Shown here one piece after another: positions 46,153 to 54,592 of a DNA stretch of 62,117 nucleotides. Both the position numbers and the translations under genes were made by a program. The DNA is taken from assembly GCF_029081005.1 (NCBI RefSeq), contig NZ_JAJQTQ010000022.1, positions 1 to 62,117 on the forward strand, in the 5' to 3' direction. How positions within the stretch are numbered: the stretch's first letter is position 1; each line of letters starts with the position of its first letter. Source of the stretch: Halomonas elongata. Its GTDB lineage: Bacteria > Pseudomonadota > Gammaproteobacteria > Pseudomonadales > Halomonadaceae. Below the pieces are notes generated by a model. It was not told the DNA's origin. It saw nothing but the letters and a program-made list of their open reading frames with translations, and made no database searches.

Positions 46153-46871
46153 CGTAGGGTATAGAGCAAGTAACGCCCCAACCGCCAATGCGGCTCGGCG
46201 CGGCTATGACGCCACTCCAGCTCGAGCAGCTTGCGATACGCCTCGTCACTGTCCGGCGGGTGCTGCAGGTAATCGTGAAAGATCCTCACCCCGGCGCAAT
46301 GCGTGACGACCAGGCCATTTTCCTCGGCCCAGGCGAGGATCTCGTCATGGCGCAACGGCGAGATGGGCGTCAGGCGCTTGCGGCGTCCCTGACCGGCCAG
46401 GCGGTCGGCCAGTACACGGTCGAGATTGCCCTTGACCACATTGGAAAAACGCAGGGCATCATGATTGAAGACCATCAACGACAATTGCCCCTGCGGCGCC
46501 AGCAGGCGCGCCAGAGTGGCAAAGGCAGCACGCGGATCGGCCATCCACTCGAGCACGGCATGACAGGTGATCAACGACCAGGGACCGGGGAGGCGTTCGG
46601 GCAAGGCCTGGAGCGGCAGCGGCAACGACGTCACCGAGGTGTCGGCAAGGGTTTCGCGCGCCCGCTGGAGCATGTCGACGGCGGGCTCGCACAGGGTGAC
46701 GGCGTGACCTCGATCCGCCAGCCAGCCGGACAGCTGGCCGAGGCCGCCACCGACATCCAGGGCCGGCTGACCATCGAGGGTGAGCATCTCGGGCAGCAGC
46801 CGATCGAGCAGGGCCAGACGCAGCTCGCCACGTCGCCTCCCGTAGAGGCTATCGGCGAACTTGTCGGCCAT
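46143..46871 (-). CDS. cmoM: tRNA 5-carboxymethoxyuridine methyltransferase CmoM
   Basis: CmoM methylates cmo5U34 to mcmo5U in some tRNAs, using SAM. The protein (242 residues from ATG 46871) has A-L-D-V-G-G-G-L-G-Q-L-S-G-W-L (SAM loop), C-H-A-V-L-E-W-M-A-D-P-R, and the C-terminal G-V-R-I-F-H-D-Y-L-Q and L-E-L-E-W-R-H-S-R-A-E-P typical of CmoM/SmtA. The conserved N-terminal D-R-x-F-D upstream of M-A-D-K-F is encoded in frame before this ATG (as D-R-Y-F-D-G), so the true start may be further upstream at a non-ATG codon. The C-terminal F-V and stop come from the MITE-like element. Confidence 0.85.
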   Translation of the reverse strand: MADKFADSLYGRRRGELRLALLDRLLPEMLTLDGQPALDVGGGLGQLSGWLADRGHAVTLCEPAVDMLQRARETLADTSVTSLPLPLQALPERLPGPWSLITCHAVLEWMADPRAAFATLARLLAPQGQLSLMVFNHDALRFSNVVKGNLDRVLADRLAGQGRRKRLTPISPLRHDEILAWAEENGLVVTHCAGVRIFHDYLQHPPDSDEAYRKLLELEWRHSRAEPHWRLGRYLLYTLRFV

Positions 46872-46992
46872 GCCATCGAAATAGCGATCGCCATCCGGTG
46901 AGAGATGTGTCGCGATAGCGGTGATTCCCGTCGTCTGGATGAATGGGAGGCATTCTACCCGGAAATGATGAGCAACTCATGGGCCTGGCGGG

Positions 46993-47021
46993 TTTATCTT
47001 GCCCGGTCAGATGCTTATACT
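46993..47021 (+). promoter_or_regulatory. Promoter of tRNA-Arg
   Basis: TATACT at 47016-47021 (one mismatch to TATAAT) with TTTATC 17 bases upstream at 46993-46998. The base after the -10 is followed by a GC-rich discriminator (ACGCTCCG), typical of stringently controlled stable-RNA promoters. The tRNA starts at 47034. Confidence 0.6.
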
Positions 47022-47033
47022 ACGCTCCGTTTC

Positions 47034-47110
47034 GCCCTCTTAGCTCAGCAGGATAGAGCAGCCGCCTCCTAAGCGGCAGGTCGCAGGTTCGAATCCTGCA
47101 GAGGGCGCCA
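47034..47110 (+). tRNA. tRNA-Arg (anticodon CCU)
   Basis: A full cloverleaf of 77 bases: acceptor GCCCTCT/AGAGGGC, D-stem GCTC/GAGC, anticodon stem GCCGC/GCGGC with loop CTCCTAA giving anticodon CCT (47068-47070), T-arm GCAGG-TTCGAAT-CCTGC, discriminator G and encoded CCA. It reads AGG arginine codons. No integrase or attachment-site duplication lies next to it. Confidence 0.97.
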
Positions 47111-47114
47111 CGCC

Positions 47115-49097
47115 TCATCCCGTCTCGTGCATGACCACTCGGTCACGCCCCATGCGTTTGGCACGATAACTGGCAGCATCCGCCCGCTGCATCACGCTGC
47201 CGATGCGTTGGTCACCATGTTCGAAACAGGTCACGCCGATGCTCAGGGTCACGTGGAATTCCCGTCCCTTGTGAACGACTTTCAATTCGCCGATGACATC
47301 GCGCAGCGACTCGGCGATACGCCGTGCCTGTTCGAGCGTACAGCTCGGCAACAACACGGCGAATTCGTCGCCGCCCTGGCGAGCGGCATGGTCGCTGCGC
47401 CGAATCGTCCAGGCGAGCACCTGAGCGACCCGACACAGCATCTCATCGCCCAGGGCATGGCCACCGATATCATTGATCGGCTTGAAATGGTCCATGTCGA
47501 AGAGCAGCAGCACCGAGGGTGTCCCGGTCTTGCGCCAGTCGGCCAGCGCTTCCTCCAGGCGACGCTCCAGACCACGCCGGTTGAGCAGGCCGGTGAGCGG
47601 ATCATGCTCCGCCTCCCACTGGCGTAGCGCCTCTTCCTCGCGACGCTCGGTGATATCCTTCACCGTCCCCACGAAGCCCAGGTAAGTGTCGTCCGAAGTA
47701 ACCCGCCTGGCGTGTACTTCGAGCCAGAGCGCCTCGCCGTCCTGCCGGTAGTAACGGTACTGCTGGAGAAAGTCCTCGCCGCTTTCCAGGCTGTACTTCC
47801 AGAGATCCAGCGCCGACTGTCGATCATCGACGTGGATGCGCTCCACCCATGACGACAGCTGATGTTCTCCGGCACCATACCCGGTCAACTCGACCAGTGC
47901 CGGGTTCATGTAGGACACGTTTCCACCCTCGTCGGTCACGAAGATACCGACCGGCGATGACGACAGGGTGGCATCGAGAAAGGCCTGACGCTCACGTAGC
48001 CGTGCGTTTGCCTGCTCGCGCGCCACCTCGACCCGGTTGAACGTCTCCGCGACACACTGGAGCTCCTGCATCCGCGTCGCCAGGGCCACACGGGTCCGAT
48101 GCCCCTGCCCGACCTCTTCTATCTGGGTCTCCAGCCGGTACAGGGGCCGCAGCGACAGCCACACCAGCCATCCCATGATCGGCATCACCAGGCTGGCCAC
48201 CAGCAGCGCCCACCACCCCAACCGGTTCACCAGCTCCTGCAGTGGCGACATGGCCTGAGACTGGGGTAGCACCACGCCGACGATCCAGTTCGCCGGCCAG
48301 ATCTGACGATACGCCTGGTAGGCCATATCGCCGTTGATCAGCGTTCCCTGCGCCTCGCCTTCCCAGCCATACAACGACAGATTCACCCAGGGGTTGGCCT
48401 GCTCATCGGGAACGGGCTCGAGGATCAGCGATTCGTCGGGGTGATAGAGGACGCGACCGGATGATGTAATGACAGTGGCGAACCCCTGGGCCCCCAATCG
48501 AATGCGGCTCAAACGCTGGAAGAGATTGCCGCCGGGGATACCGACGATACCGCCGACCAGCCCCTGGAAGTCGCCGTTGTCATCGAGACGCGGCGCCATG
48601 AACATCACCAGGGGAGCATCACTGGCCCGCCCATGGAAAGGCTCGCTGACATGGGGACCTTTGAAGGCCCTGACATGCTGGAAATATTCACGATCCGCCG
48701 TATCCAGCCCGACTCGATTCTCGACCCGCGGCCAATCGGATACGACCCGCCCCTCGGCATCGATGACCACCAGGCCATCGAACCATTCGAGCAACGCATC
48801 GCTCTGGCGCAGAGCGTCACGAATCCCACCCTCGCTGCTCGACGCTTCCAGTCGGTCTGCCAGGCCTTCCAGCGCCGACAGCCTCGAGTCCACCTGCTGC
48901 GTCAACTCATCGGCGATCAGCCGGGCCTCGTAACGCAGATGGGTACGACTGGAATCGCCGACCAGAGTCTCGCCGGCACGCCAACCGAACACCAGCAGCA
49001 AGGCCGCCACCACGGCCCAGGTGGCGAGCAAGCCCAGCAGCAGCCGTCCCTTGAGTGACAGGGCTCCGTGAAGGTAACGGGAGAAACGCGTCGGCAC
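47115..49097 (-). CDS. Membrane diguanylate cyclase with dCache, HAMP-like, PAS and GGDEF domains
   Basis: A c-di-GMP synthase of about 660 residues. I place the start at GTG 49097 because AGGAG lies five bases before it; a TTG at 49118 is a longer option. It has an N-terminal membrane helix (G-R-L-L-L-G-L-L-A-T-W-A-V-V), a double-Cache periplasmic sensor (with the D-x-x-Y region R-V-G-L-D-T-A-D-R-E-Y-F), a second helix near 300-320, a HAMP-like linker, a PAS domain (F-L-D-A-T-L-S-S-S-P-V-G-I-F-V), and a GGDEF domain. The active site is an intact G-G-D-E-F and an inhibitory R-R-S-D I-site precedes it by five residues. There is no EAL domain. Its 3' end faces the tRNA with four bases between. 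Confidence 0.95.
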   Translation of the reverse strand: MPTRFSRYLHGALSLKGRLLLGLLATWAVVAALLLVFGWRAGETLVGDSSRTHLRYEARLIADELTQQVDSRLSALEGLADRLEASSSEGGIRDALRQSDALLEWFDGLVVIDAEGRVVSDWPRVENRVGLDTADREYFQHVRAFKGPHVSEPFHGRASDAPLVMFMAPRLDDNGDFQGLVGGIVGIPGGNLFQRLSRIRLGAQGFATVITSSGRVLYHPDESLILEPVPDEQANPWVNLSLYGWEGEAQGTLINGDMAYQAYRQIWPANWIVGVVLPQSQAMSPLQELVNRLGWWALLVASLVMPIMGWLVWLSLRPLYRLETQIEEVGQGHRTRVALATRMQELQCVAETFNRVEVAREQANARLRERQAFLDATLSSSPVGIFVTDEGGNVSYMNPALVELTGYGAGEHQLSSWVERIHVDDRQSALDLWKYSLESGEDFLQQYRYYRQDGEALWLEVHARRVTSDDTYLGFVGTVKDITERREEEALRQWEAEHDPLTGLLNRRGLERRLEEALADWRKTGTPSVLLLFDMDHFKPINDIGGHALGDEMLCRVAQVLAWTIRRSDHAARQGGDEFAVLLPSCTLEQARRIAESLRDVIGELKVVHKGREFHVTLSIGVTCFEHGDQRIGSVMQRADAASYRAKRMGRDRVVMHETG

Positions 49098-49320
49098 CAC
49101 AGCTCCTCTCAGTGACAAGGTCCGTCTCGATCACGCCAAGCGACAGCGTAACAGGTCGTTCAGCGCCTATCGGAAACCGGCGAACCGACACCTCCTGCAT
49201 GTCGTCGCGCCCTTGTCCGTGGCCAGGGGCGCGGCCCCGTCAGGGAGCGCTTTTTCCACCCGGCACCTCGGCCTCGGACCGGGGTGCCGGTGACCACACG
49301 CCACGGGGCCGAAGCCTCCA

Positions 49321-50388
49321 TCAACGGCGGTCGAGCTGCTCCACCTTCAACTCATAGTTGTTGACGCCGGAATGCGCCGAGCCGAACTTCTGACCCTGTA
49401 CCCGAATGCGGTAGCGCCCCGGCTCAAGTACGGTCTGCATGTCGACGTCACCATCGAAGCCCTCGCCGGCGCCTTCGGCCACGACACGTCCGGACTCGTC
49501 CAGCACATCCAGGGTAATGCGATACGTATCTTCATGACCCGGCGGATAGGTGGCCGTCTCGATGGAGACGGTTCCGGCCTCGGCGACATCGAAGGTCAGC
49601 ACCTCGCCCCGGGCACGAATCTTCACATCGGTGACGATGGTCTCGAAGCTTTCCTGTTCGGCAGCCTGCCGCTCGGAAGAGGGCTGCTCGGAAGCCTGTT
49701 GAGCCTGGCCGGCGGTCGCCGTCGACGCGTCTTCCGAGCGAGAGGCCGAAGACGCTGCCGCCGCGGCTCTGGTGCCTGCCGTCGCGGCATTCTGCGTCGA
49801 GTCACCGGCGGCACGGACCGTGGCCACGGCATCATCGCCGCGCACGAAGACCGAGCTACCACCGGTGCGGTTCTTGCCGACGAACTGGATATCTCCGCCG
49901 TCGTCGACGGCCTCCTCGACGCGCTGACCCCGCTCGTCCAGCCCTGCCACATCGATGGAGTAGGTATCCCCCGCCTTGCCACGGGTACCGAAACGCTGGG
50001 CCTCGACGCGCAGCACATAGTCGCCGGGCTCCAGGTCCGTCTGGAGTTGCAGGCCACCGTTCTGCCCCAGGGCCTGGGAACGCGCGAGTTCCTGGCCCTG
50101 GCTGTCCAGCAACACGGCAGCGATGCGGTAGTCATTGGAATGACCGGCGGTCACCTCACTGGTGAAGCGGTAGGTACCGGCCTGTTCCACGCTGAAATCA
50201 TGTTCGTTGACGCCACCGAACATGAAACTGCGGCTATGGGCATCGGTCTCCGCCTGGAAGAAGCCGGTCAGGTCCATGCTCTTCCCTTCTTCCCGGAACC
50301 TGTCCTGTGTCTCGCTGGCCACCGCCGGCACGACCACAAGGCTCAAGCCCAGGGTCAGCAAACCCGCGGTTACGATCGGCTGTTTCAT
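49321..50388 (-). CDS. Exported protein with two PPC-like beta domains
   Basis: A 355-residue secreted or periplasmic protein. The signal peptide ends near A-V-A-S (residue 24). Two similar beta-sandwich units follow: about 65-150 and 255-352, each with a G-T-Y-R or G-T-V-S strand, G-H-x-D-x-Y-R-I, L-D-x-x-G, a L-E-P-G-x-Y-x-L/I-R-V strand and Q-R/K-F-G. They resemble the bacterial pre-peptidase C-terminal (PPC) fold, which binds surfaces or assists secretion. Between them is an Ala/Ser/Gln-rich linker (about 195-245). No peptidase domain is present. It lies next to the porin, on the same strand, after a terminator. Confidence 0.75.
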   Translation of the reverse strand: MKQPIVTAGLLTLGLSLVVVPAVASETQDRFREEGKSMDLTGFFQAETDAHSRSFMFGGVNEHDFSVEQAGTYRFTSEVTAGHSNDYRIAAVLLDSQGQELARSQALGQNGGLQLQTDLEPGDYVLRVEAQRFGTRGKAGDTYSIDVAGLDERGQRVEEAVDDGGDIQFVGKNRTGGSSVFVRGDDAVATVRAAGDSTQNAATAGTRAAAAASSASRSEDASTATAGQAQQASEQPSSERQAAEQESFETIVTDVKIRARGEVLTFDVAEAGTVSIETATYPPGHEDTYRITLDVLDESGRVVAEGAGEGFDGDVDMQTVLEPGRYRIRVQGQKFGSAHSGVNNYELKVEQLDRR

Positions 50389-50422
50389 GGAACCTCGCTT
50401 GCGTCATTCACGCCCAATGAAA

Positions 50423-50448
50423 AAAGCCGACCCCTGGGGATCGGCTTT
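50423..50448 (-). terminator. Terminator after the porin gene
   Basis: AAAGCCGA and TCGGCTTT pair around CCCC/GGGG; on the minus strand the stem is followed by a run of T (GGCTTTTTTC). This is a classic intrinsic terminator placed between the porin and the PPC-like gene. Confidence 0.85.
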
Positions 50449-50489
50449 CGTTGTGCAACCCTTCGGGCAGGTCTCCCTGCGACCGGGAT

Positions 50490-51566
50490 TTAGAACATGT
50501 AGGTCACGCCGACACCGACACCGTCACCTTCGTCCTCGGCCTTGTCATAGAAGGCGGCTTCGGCCCAGGTGTACATGGCATCGGAGATGTTGTAGGTGGC
50601 ACCCACGATGACCTGATTATAGGTTTCATCGTTGTTCTCGTTCGGGAAATCGCCATCAGCAGCATCGGCAACGGTGTCGGAGAAGTCTTCCGCACCCACG
50701 TCGACATACTGGTAGGCACCATAGATGTCGCCGTGTCCATAGCCGTAGCGAGCACCCAGGCCATAGAAGTTGGTGGAGTCGACATCACCCACGTCGGAAT
50801 CGAAGCGCTCGAGCTTCAGGGCGACGCGCAGGCTCTCCCACTGGTACTGGCCAGTGATACCGTAGCGGTCACCGAACTCCTGGTTGTTGGCCACGCCTGC
50901 GGCTGTCACCTCGTAGTTATCGAGGTTGTCGTACATGGCAGCCACGGAGAAGTTGCCGACGGTGTACTTGGCGCCACCAAAGATGGAAGCGTTCTCGTCA
51001 CCCTCGTCACCGGAAACATTCTCGGCTTCAGCGTCACCCTTGAACTGGGTACCGATGGCCAGCTCGACACCGCTGAAGGACGGCGAGACATAGGTCAGCT
51101 GGTCGGTCTGAATGGAACCACCGATGCCGGAATAGCTGGTGGAGTCGCTGACATCGAAGCCTTCGTTGTTGGTGACGGGATCCTGGATCCAGTCATCGAA
51201 CAGATCGTCATAGGAACCGATCTTGACGTCACCGAAGTTGCCCTTCATGCCGATGAAGGCGGTGTCGCCACCGCTCTGACGGGGGCCAGTGGCCATCTCG
51301 TCGGCCTGGATGTCGTCGATTTCCAGCTTCATGTAGCCGGTCAGGCCATCATAGATGACATGCTCGGCGGCGAAGCCGAAGGTGGTGCCGTTATCGGTCA
51401 GCTCGGTGTCGTACTCGCCGTTGGCACCCTTGGTGCTGTAGACGGCCAGCTGGATGTTGCCGTAGACGTCGAGCTTGGTGCCGTCCTGGTTGTAGACGGT
51501 GGCGGCCTGGGCGCCGGAGGCGGCCATGGCACCGGCGATGGCAGTCGCTAACAGTGTCTTTTTCAT
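50490..51566 (-). CDS. Outer-membrane porin (OmpC/OmpF-like general porin)
   Basis: A 358-residue porin. The signal peptide is M-K-K-T-L-L-A-T-A-I-A-G-A-M-A-A-S-G-A-Q-A with cleavage before A-T-V-Y-N. The mature protein has the N-terminal strand K-L-D-V-Y-G-N-I-Q-L-A-V-Y, alternating strands and acidic loops, and ends in phenylalanine (V-G-V-T-Y-M-F), the signal for insertion by the Bam complex. It is very rich in Asp and Glu, as in halophile surface proteins. It follows a likely promoter with a 135-base leader and an AAGGAAGA ribosome site. Confidence 0.93.
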   Translation of the reverse strand: MKKTLLATAIAGAMAASGAQAATVYNQDGTKLDVYGNIQLAVYSTKGANGEYDTELTDNGTTFGFAAEHVIYDGLTGYMKLEIDDIQADEMATGPRQSGGDTAFIGMKGNFGDVKIGSYDDLFDDWIQDPVTNNEGFDVSDSTSYSGIGGSIQTDQLTYVSPSFSGVELAIGTQFKGDAEAENVSGDEGDENASIFGGAKYTVGNFSVAAMYDNLDNYEVTAAGVANNQEFGDRYGITGQYQWESLRVALKLERFDSDVGDVDSTNFYGLGARYGYGHGDIYGAYQYVDVGAEDFSDTVADAADGDFPNENNDETYNQVIVGATYNISDAMYTWAEAAFYDKAEDEGDGVGVGVTYMF

Positions 51567-51969
51567 TGCAATCTTCCTTATGACTAGCTTGCTGTTTCGA
51601 TCGTTGCTGCTCTTGCAGCCGGCTTGCCTGTCAGGTGCCGGTTCTCGTCGCTGCTCGCGTCCCTCCCGGGAGGCGGCAGAGCGAGCCAGACCACGGCCAA
51701 GCCTTGTTATAATCCAATGCTCGCAGGGGCAACTCTATACCGGGATTCTCGGGAGCGCAACAAGAAAAAAACACTGTTTTCCTTCATTTCGCGCTCCGAT
51801 CACCGCATATTGCCCTGCGGTAGCGGCCGGGCGCCGTCTCGGCGAGCCGCCGTCGCCCCCGGGACGATACCTGACGGCCCGCCCCGCCAGCGCGGTGCCG
51901 GATCATCATGCACCGCTGATATGACGCTTTCAAGTCAATCGAAAGGCGAAACAGGCCAGATATTCGCTC
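51567..51969. other. Porin upstream region
   Basis: This 403-base gap lies between the porin start and the end of the ProQ/FinO-type gene. It contains the probable porin promoter and a leader of about 135 bases, long enough for small-RNA or other post-transcriptional control. The rest, about 51720-51969, includes an A-rich stretch (51760-51790) and no recognisable gene. Confidence 0.5.
51706..51711 (-). promoter_or_regulatory. Candidate -10 element of the porin promoter
   Basis: TATAAC on the minus strand, five of six bases of TATAAT. A TTGCC-containing stretch lies about 15-18 bases upstream as a poor -35. It implies a 5' leader of about 135 bases before the porin ATG at 51566. Confidence 0.4.
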
Positions 51970-53058
51970 TCAACGCGGGTTATGGCGCGCCACCAGCTCG
52001 CCCAGCTTGCGCTGCAGACGGCTATCCTCGGGTTCATCATCGTTTCCGTCGGCCTCCACCGACGGGGCCGGCACGTCTCGCACCGGCTTGTCATGACGCA
52101 CGTCTCCCGCGGCATGGCGCCCCTTCCCGTTCGAACGCGGCATGCGGCGTGTGGATTTCGCGCTCTTGCGACGATCCGACTGCAGTCGGTCGAGCTTCTT
52201 GCGGGCATGCTCGGCGGCCCCCGCATCGACCTCTCCCGCCGCCGCGCCGGTCAGGTCGATTCGCTCGGCCCCCTCGCGCACGGACTTGAGATAGCGCGGC
52301 AGATTCACGTAACAGGCGAGTGCTCGCCGTACCAGTTTTTCGGGCCAGGACTCGCGTTCGGCCAGCGCCTCGTGAATCCCCACCTGAAGCGGTCGCGTAT
52401 GCCCTTTGAAGAAGGCGTCCGGATAACGCTGATACCACTGTTCGAGCAATGCCTGGGGAGACGGCGCCTCCTCGATGCTCGGCAGGGCATCCTGCCGGCT
52501 CGACGACACCTCTGTGCTCTCGGGCGACGACGTCGGGGCGGGCTCGGACGCCGGTGCCTCGTCGGGCACGGCGTCGTCTTTCGGGGGCTCGTCATCCCGA
52601 TGACGGTGCCCGATCAGGGCCGAAAGTCCCTGGGCGGGCCGTCCCCGACGCTGGAAGAACGAGGCGGTGTCCCGCTCGCCCGTCACCTCCCGGTCTTCGC
52701 GCAGGTGGCGATTATGGGCCTCGAGCTCGCGATTCTGTTCGTCGAGTTCACGATTCTCTTCGAGCAGTTCCAGGCAGGAGGCCTCGACGTCGGCCAGGCG
52801 ACGCTGGAGCTCCGACACACGCTGCTCCAGCGATTCGCGCTCGGCGTCACCTTCCCTGGCTTCGGCCGTCAGCTCGGCATTGCGTGTCTCCAGCGACTGC
52901 CGCTGACGTTCCAGCTCGTCGAGCCTTGAGGACATCGCCTCTCGCTGAACGCGCGCTTCCCGCAACGCTTCGAGCAAGGCCTCGGCGCGCCCCTCCAGCG
53001 CCACCATCAGGCGCGTTGAGCGTTCCTCGATCAAGTCCTGATCCTCCAAGTGCGCCAT
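51970..53058 (-). CDS. ProQ/FinO-domain RNA chaperone-like protein with N-terminal coiled coil
   Basis: A 362-residue protein. Residues about 1-125 are a long charged coiled coil (heptads such as L-E-A-L-R-E-A-R-V, L-E-T-R-N-A-E-L, L-E-E-N-R-E-L-D-E-Q-N-R-E-L-E). A disordered acidic linker covers about 150-200. Residues 202-292 match the ProQ/FinO fold: L-L-E-Q-W-Y-Q-R-Y-P-D-A-F-F, R-P-L-Q-V-G-I, C-Y-V-N-L-P-R-Y-L-K-S-V and G-E-V-D-A-G-A-A-E-H-A-R-K-K-L. The tail (about 295-330) is basic. FinO/ProQ domains bind sRNA and mRNA 3' ends. The coiled coil would make this an oligomeric version. It is upstream of a porin and follows folA on the same strand. The domain call is strong; the RNA role is inferred. 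Confidence 0.8.
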   Translation of the reverse strand: MAHLEDQDLIEERSTRLMVALEGRAEALLEALREARVQREAMSSRLDELERQRQSLETRNAELTAEAREGDAERESLEQRVSELQRRLADVEASCLELLEENRELDEQNRELEAHNRHLREDREVTGERDTASFFQRRGRPAQGLSALIGHRHRDDEPPKDDAVPDEAPASEPAPTSSPESTEVSSSRQDALPSIEEAPSPQALLEQWYQRYPDAFFKGHTRPLQVGIHEALAERESWPEKLVRRALACYVNLPRYLKSVREGAERIDLTGAAAGEVDAGAAEHARKKLDRLQSDRRKSAKSTRRMPRSNGKGRHAAGDVRHDKPVRDVPAPSVEADGNDDEPEDSRLQRKLGELVARHNPR

Positions 53059-53076
53059 CCATCCTGACAGTCTGTG

Positions 53077-53616
53077 TCAGTCGTCGGCCTCTGGCAAACC
53101 CCGGCGCCGATACGACACGAAATCATAGGCCGGTTGCCCGTCGCCGGGCGAGCCGGGCACACGCTGCTGCTCTTCCCATTCGGCCATGTCCAGAACCGGA
53201 AAGTGCACGTCTCCGTCCAGTTCGACCGCGACTTCCGTCAGGTAAAGGCGGCTGGCATGCGCCAGTGCTTGAGCATAGATCTGGGCGCCGCCCATCACCA
53301 TGATCTCGTCGACGCCATCGATGGTCGCCTGTTGATCCGCCAGCGTCAGCGCCGAGGCCAGATCATGACAGACCCTCACGCCTTCGGGCTGAAAACCGGT
53401 ATCCCGCGTGACCACGATATTGAGTCGACCAGGCAACGGCCGACCGATCGACGCGAAGGTCTTGCGCCCCATCACCAGGGGCTTGGCCTGGGTCATGCGC
53501 TTGAAAAACTTGAGATCCTCAGGCAAGTACCAGGGGAGCTGGTTGTCCACACCGATCACCCGATTGCTGGACATGGCGGCGATCATCGCCACCGGCACCA
53601 GAGTGGTATCGATCAT
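53077..53616 (-). CDS. folA: Dihydrofolate reductase
   Basis: FolA reduces dihydrofolate, regenerated by ThyA, to tetrahydrofolate with NADPH. The 179-residue protein shows [26 protein letters not shown] (substrate site with W and D), [15 protein letters not shown], and the NADPH strand [10 protein letters not shown]. The start overlaps the thyA stop as ATGA, giving a thyA-folA coupled pair. Confidence 0.95.
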   Translation of the reverse strand: MIDTTLVPVAMIAAMSSNRVIGVDNQLPWYLPEDLKFFKRMTQAKPLVMGRKTFASIGRPLPGRLNIVVTRDTGFQPEGVRVCHDLASALTLADQQATIDGVDEIMVMGGAQIYAQALAHASRLYLTEVAVELDGDVHFPVLDMAEWEEQQRVPGSPGDGQPAYDFVSYRRRGLPEADD

Positions 53617-54461
53617 ACGGCCACCTCCGCCTTGATGTGCGGGTGCGGGTCATAACCGTCGATGGCGATGTGCTCGAAGCGGAAGGCGAAGAGATCGTCG
53701 ATGCTCGGATCGAGCGTCAGTCGAGGCGCGGGAGTCGGCGTCCGTGCCAACTGGCGCTCGGCCTGTTCGAGATGGTTGAGATACAGGTGCGCATCACCGA
53801 GGGTATGCACGAAATCGCCCGGCTCCAGGCCGGCCACCTGGGCAATCATCCGTGTCAAGAGCGCGTAGCTGGCGATGTTGAAGGGCACCCCGAGGAAGAT
53901 ATCGGCACTGCGCTGATAGAGCTGGCAGGACAGGCGCCCCTCGGCCACATAGAACTGGAACAGGCAGTGGCAAGGCGGCAAGGCCATCTCATCGACCAGG
54001 GCAGGGTTCCAGGCCGATACAATCAATCGCCGCGATTGCGGATTGCGCTGCAGTTGCTCGAGCAGGCCGACGATCTGGTCCACATGCCCACCACGCGGGT
54101 CGGGCCAGCTGCGCCACTGGTAGCCGTATACCGGTCCCAGGTCGCCGTTCTCGTCGGCCCACTCGTCCCAGATCTTCACCCCGTTTTCCTTGAGGTAGGC
54201 GATATTGGTGTCACCGGCCAGAAACCACAGCAGCTCATGGATGATCGAGCGCAGATGCAGTTTCTTGGTGGTGATCAGCGGGAACCCGCGCGAGAGATCG
54301 AAACGCATCTGATGACCGAACAGCGAACGGGTACCGACGCCGGTGCGGTCATCGCGCTCGACACCATGCTCCAGCACGGCGCGCATCAAGTCGAGATAAG
54401 GCTGTTCCAGGGGGGGAAGAGTGTCCACGGCATCATCGAAGCTGGGAAATGGGACACTCAT
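53613..54461 (-). CDS. thyA: Thymidylate synthase
   Basis: ThyA methylates dUMP to dTMP with methylene-tetrahydrofolate. From ATG 54461 the protein has 282 residues. The catalytic cysteine is in [12 protein letters not shown], with [19 protein letters not shown] and D-A-H-L-Y-L-N-H-L. No strong ribosome site is seen at this start; the longer frame upstream begins inside the heptamer element and is not conserved. lgt is upstream on the same strand. Confidence 0.95.
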   Translation of the reverse strand: MSVPFPSFDDAVDTLPPLEQPYLDLMRAVLEHGVERDDRTGVGTRSLFGHQMRFDLSRGFPLITTKKLHLRSIIHELLWFLAGDTNIAYLKENGVKIWDEWADENGDLGPVYGYQWRSWPDPRGGHVDQIVGLLEQLQRNPQSRRLIVSAWNPALVDEMALPPCHCLFQFYVAEGRLSCQLYQRSADIFLGVPFNIASYALLTRMIAQVAGLEPGDFVHTLGDAHLYLNHLEQAERQLARTPTPAPRLTLDPSIDDLFAFRFEHIAIDGYDPHPHIKAEVAV

Positions 54462-54474
54462 TCTACACAGGCTA

Positions 54475-54592
54475 AGCTGGAAGCTGGAAGGCAGCATGCC
54501 CCCCGACGGCATGGGGTCAAGGGTTTTTCTTCCAGCTTCAAGCTTCCAGGCGCGAAGCGCCGCTCTTCCAGCTTAAAGCTCCCGGGCTGCGC
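54475..54592. repeat. Heptamer-arm element between lgt and thyA
   Basis: Left arm two AGCTGGA units at 54475-54488; core with CATGCC...GGCATG hairpin and GGGGTCAAGGGTTTTT; right arm from about 54530 (TTCCAGCTTCAAGCTTCCAGG), then GGCGCGAAGCGCC hairpin, CGCTCTTCCAGCTTAAAGCTC and an outer cap hairpin CCCGGGCTGCGCCCGGG. The lgt stop TAA is inside the right arm. Confidence 0.85.

Noticed and set aside
47034..49118. tRNA-Arg considered as an integration site of a genomic island
   Set aside because: No integrase, no duplicated tRNA 3' end in the window, and the flanking genes are ordinary chromosomal ones.
49261..49289. CGGCACC/GGTGCCG hairpin downstream of the PPC-like gene, considered as its terminator
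   Set aside because: Stem is only 7 pairs with a 15-base loop and no T-run on the relevant strand; too weak to list as a feature.
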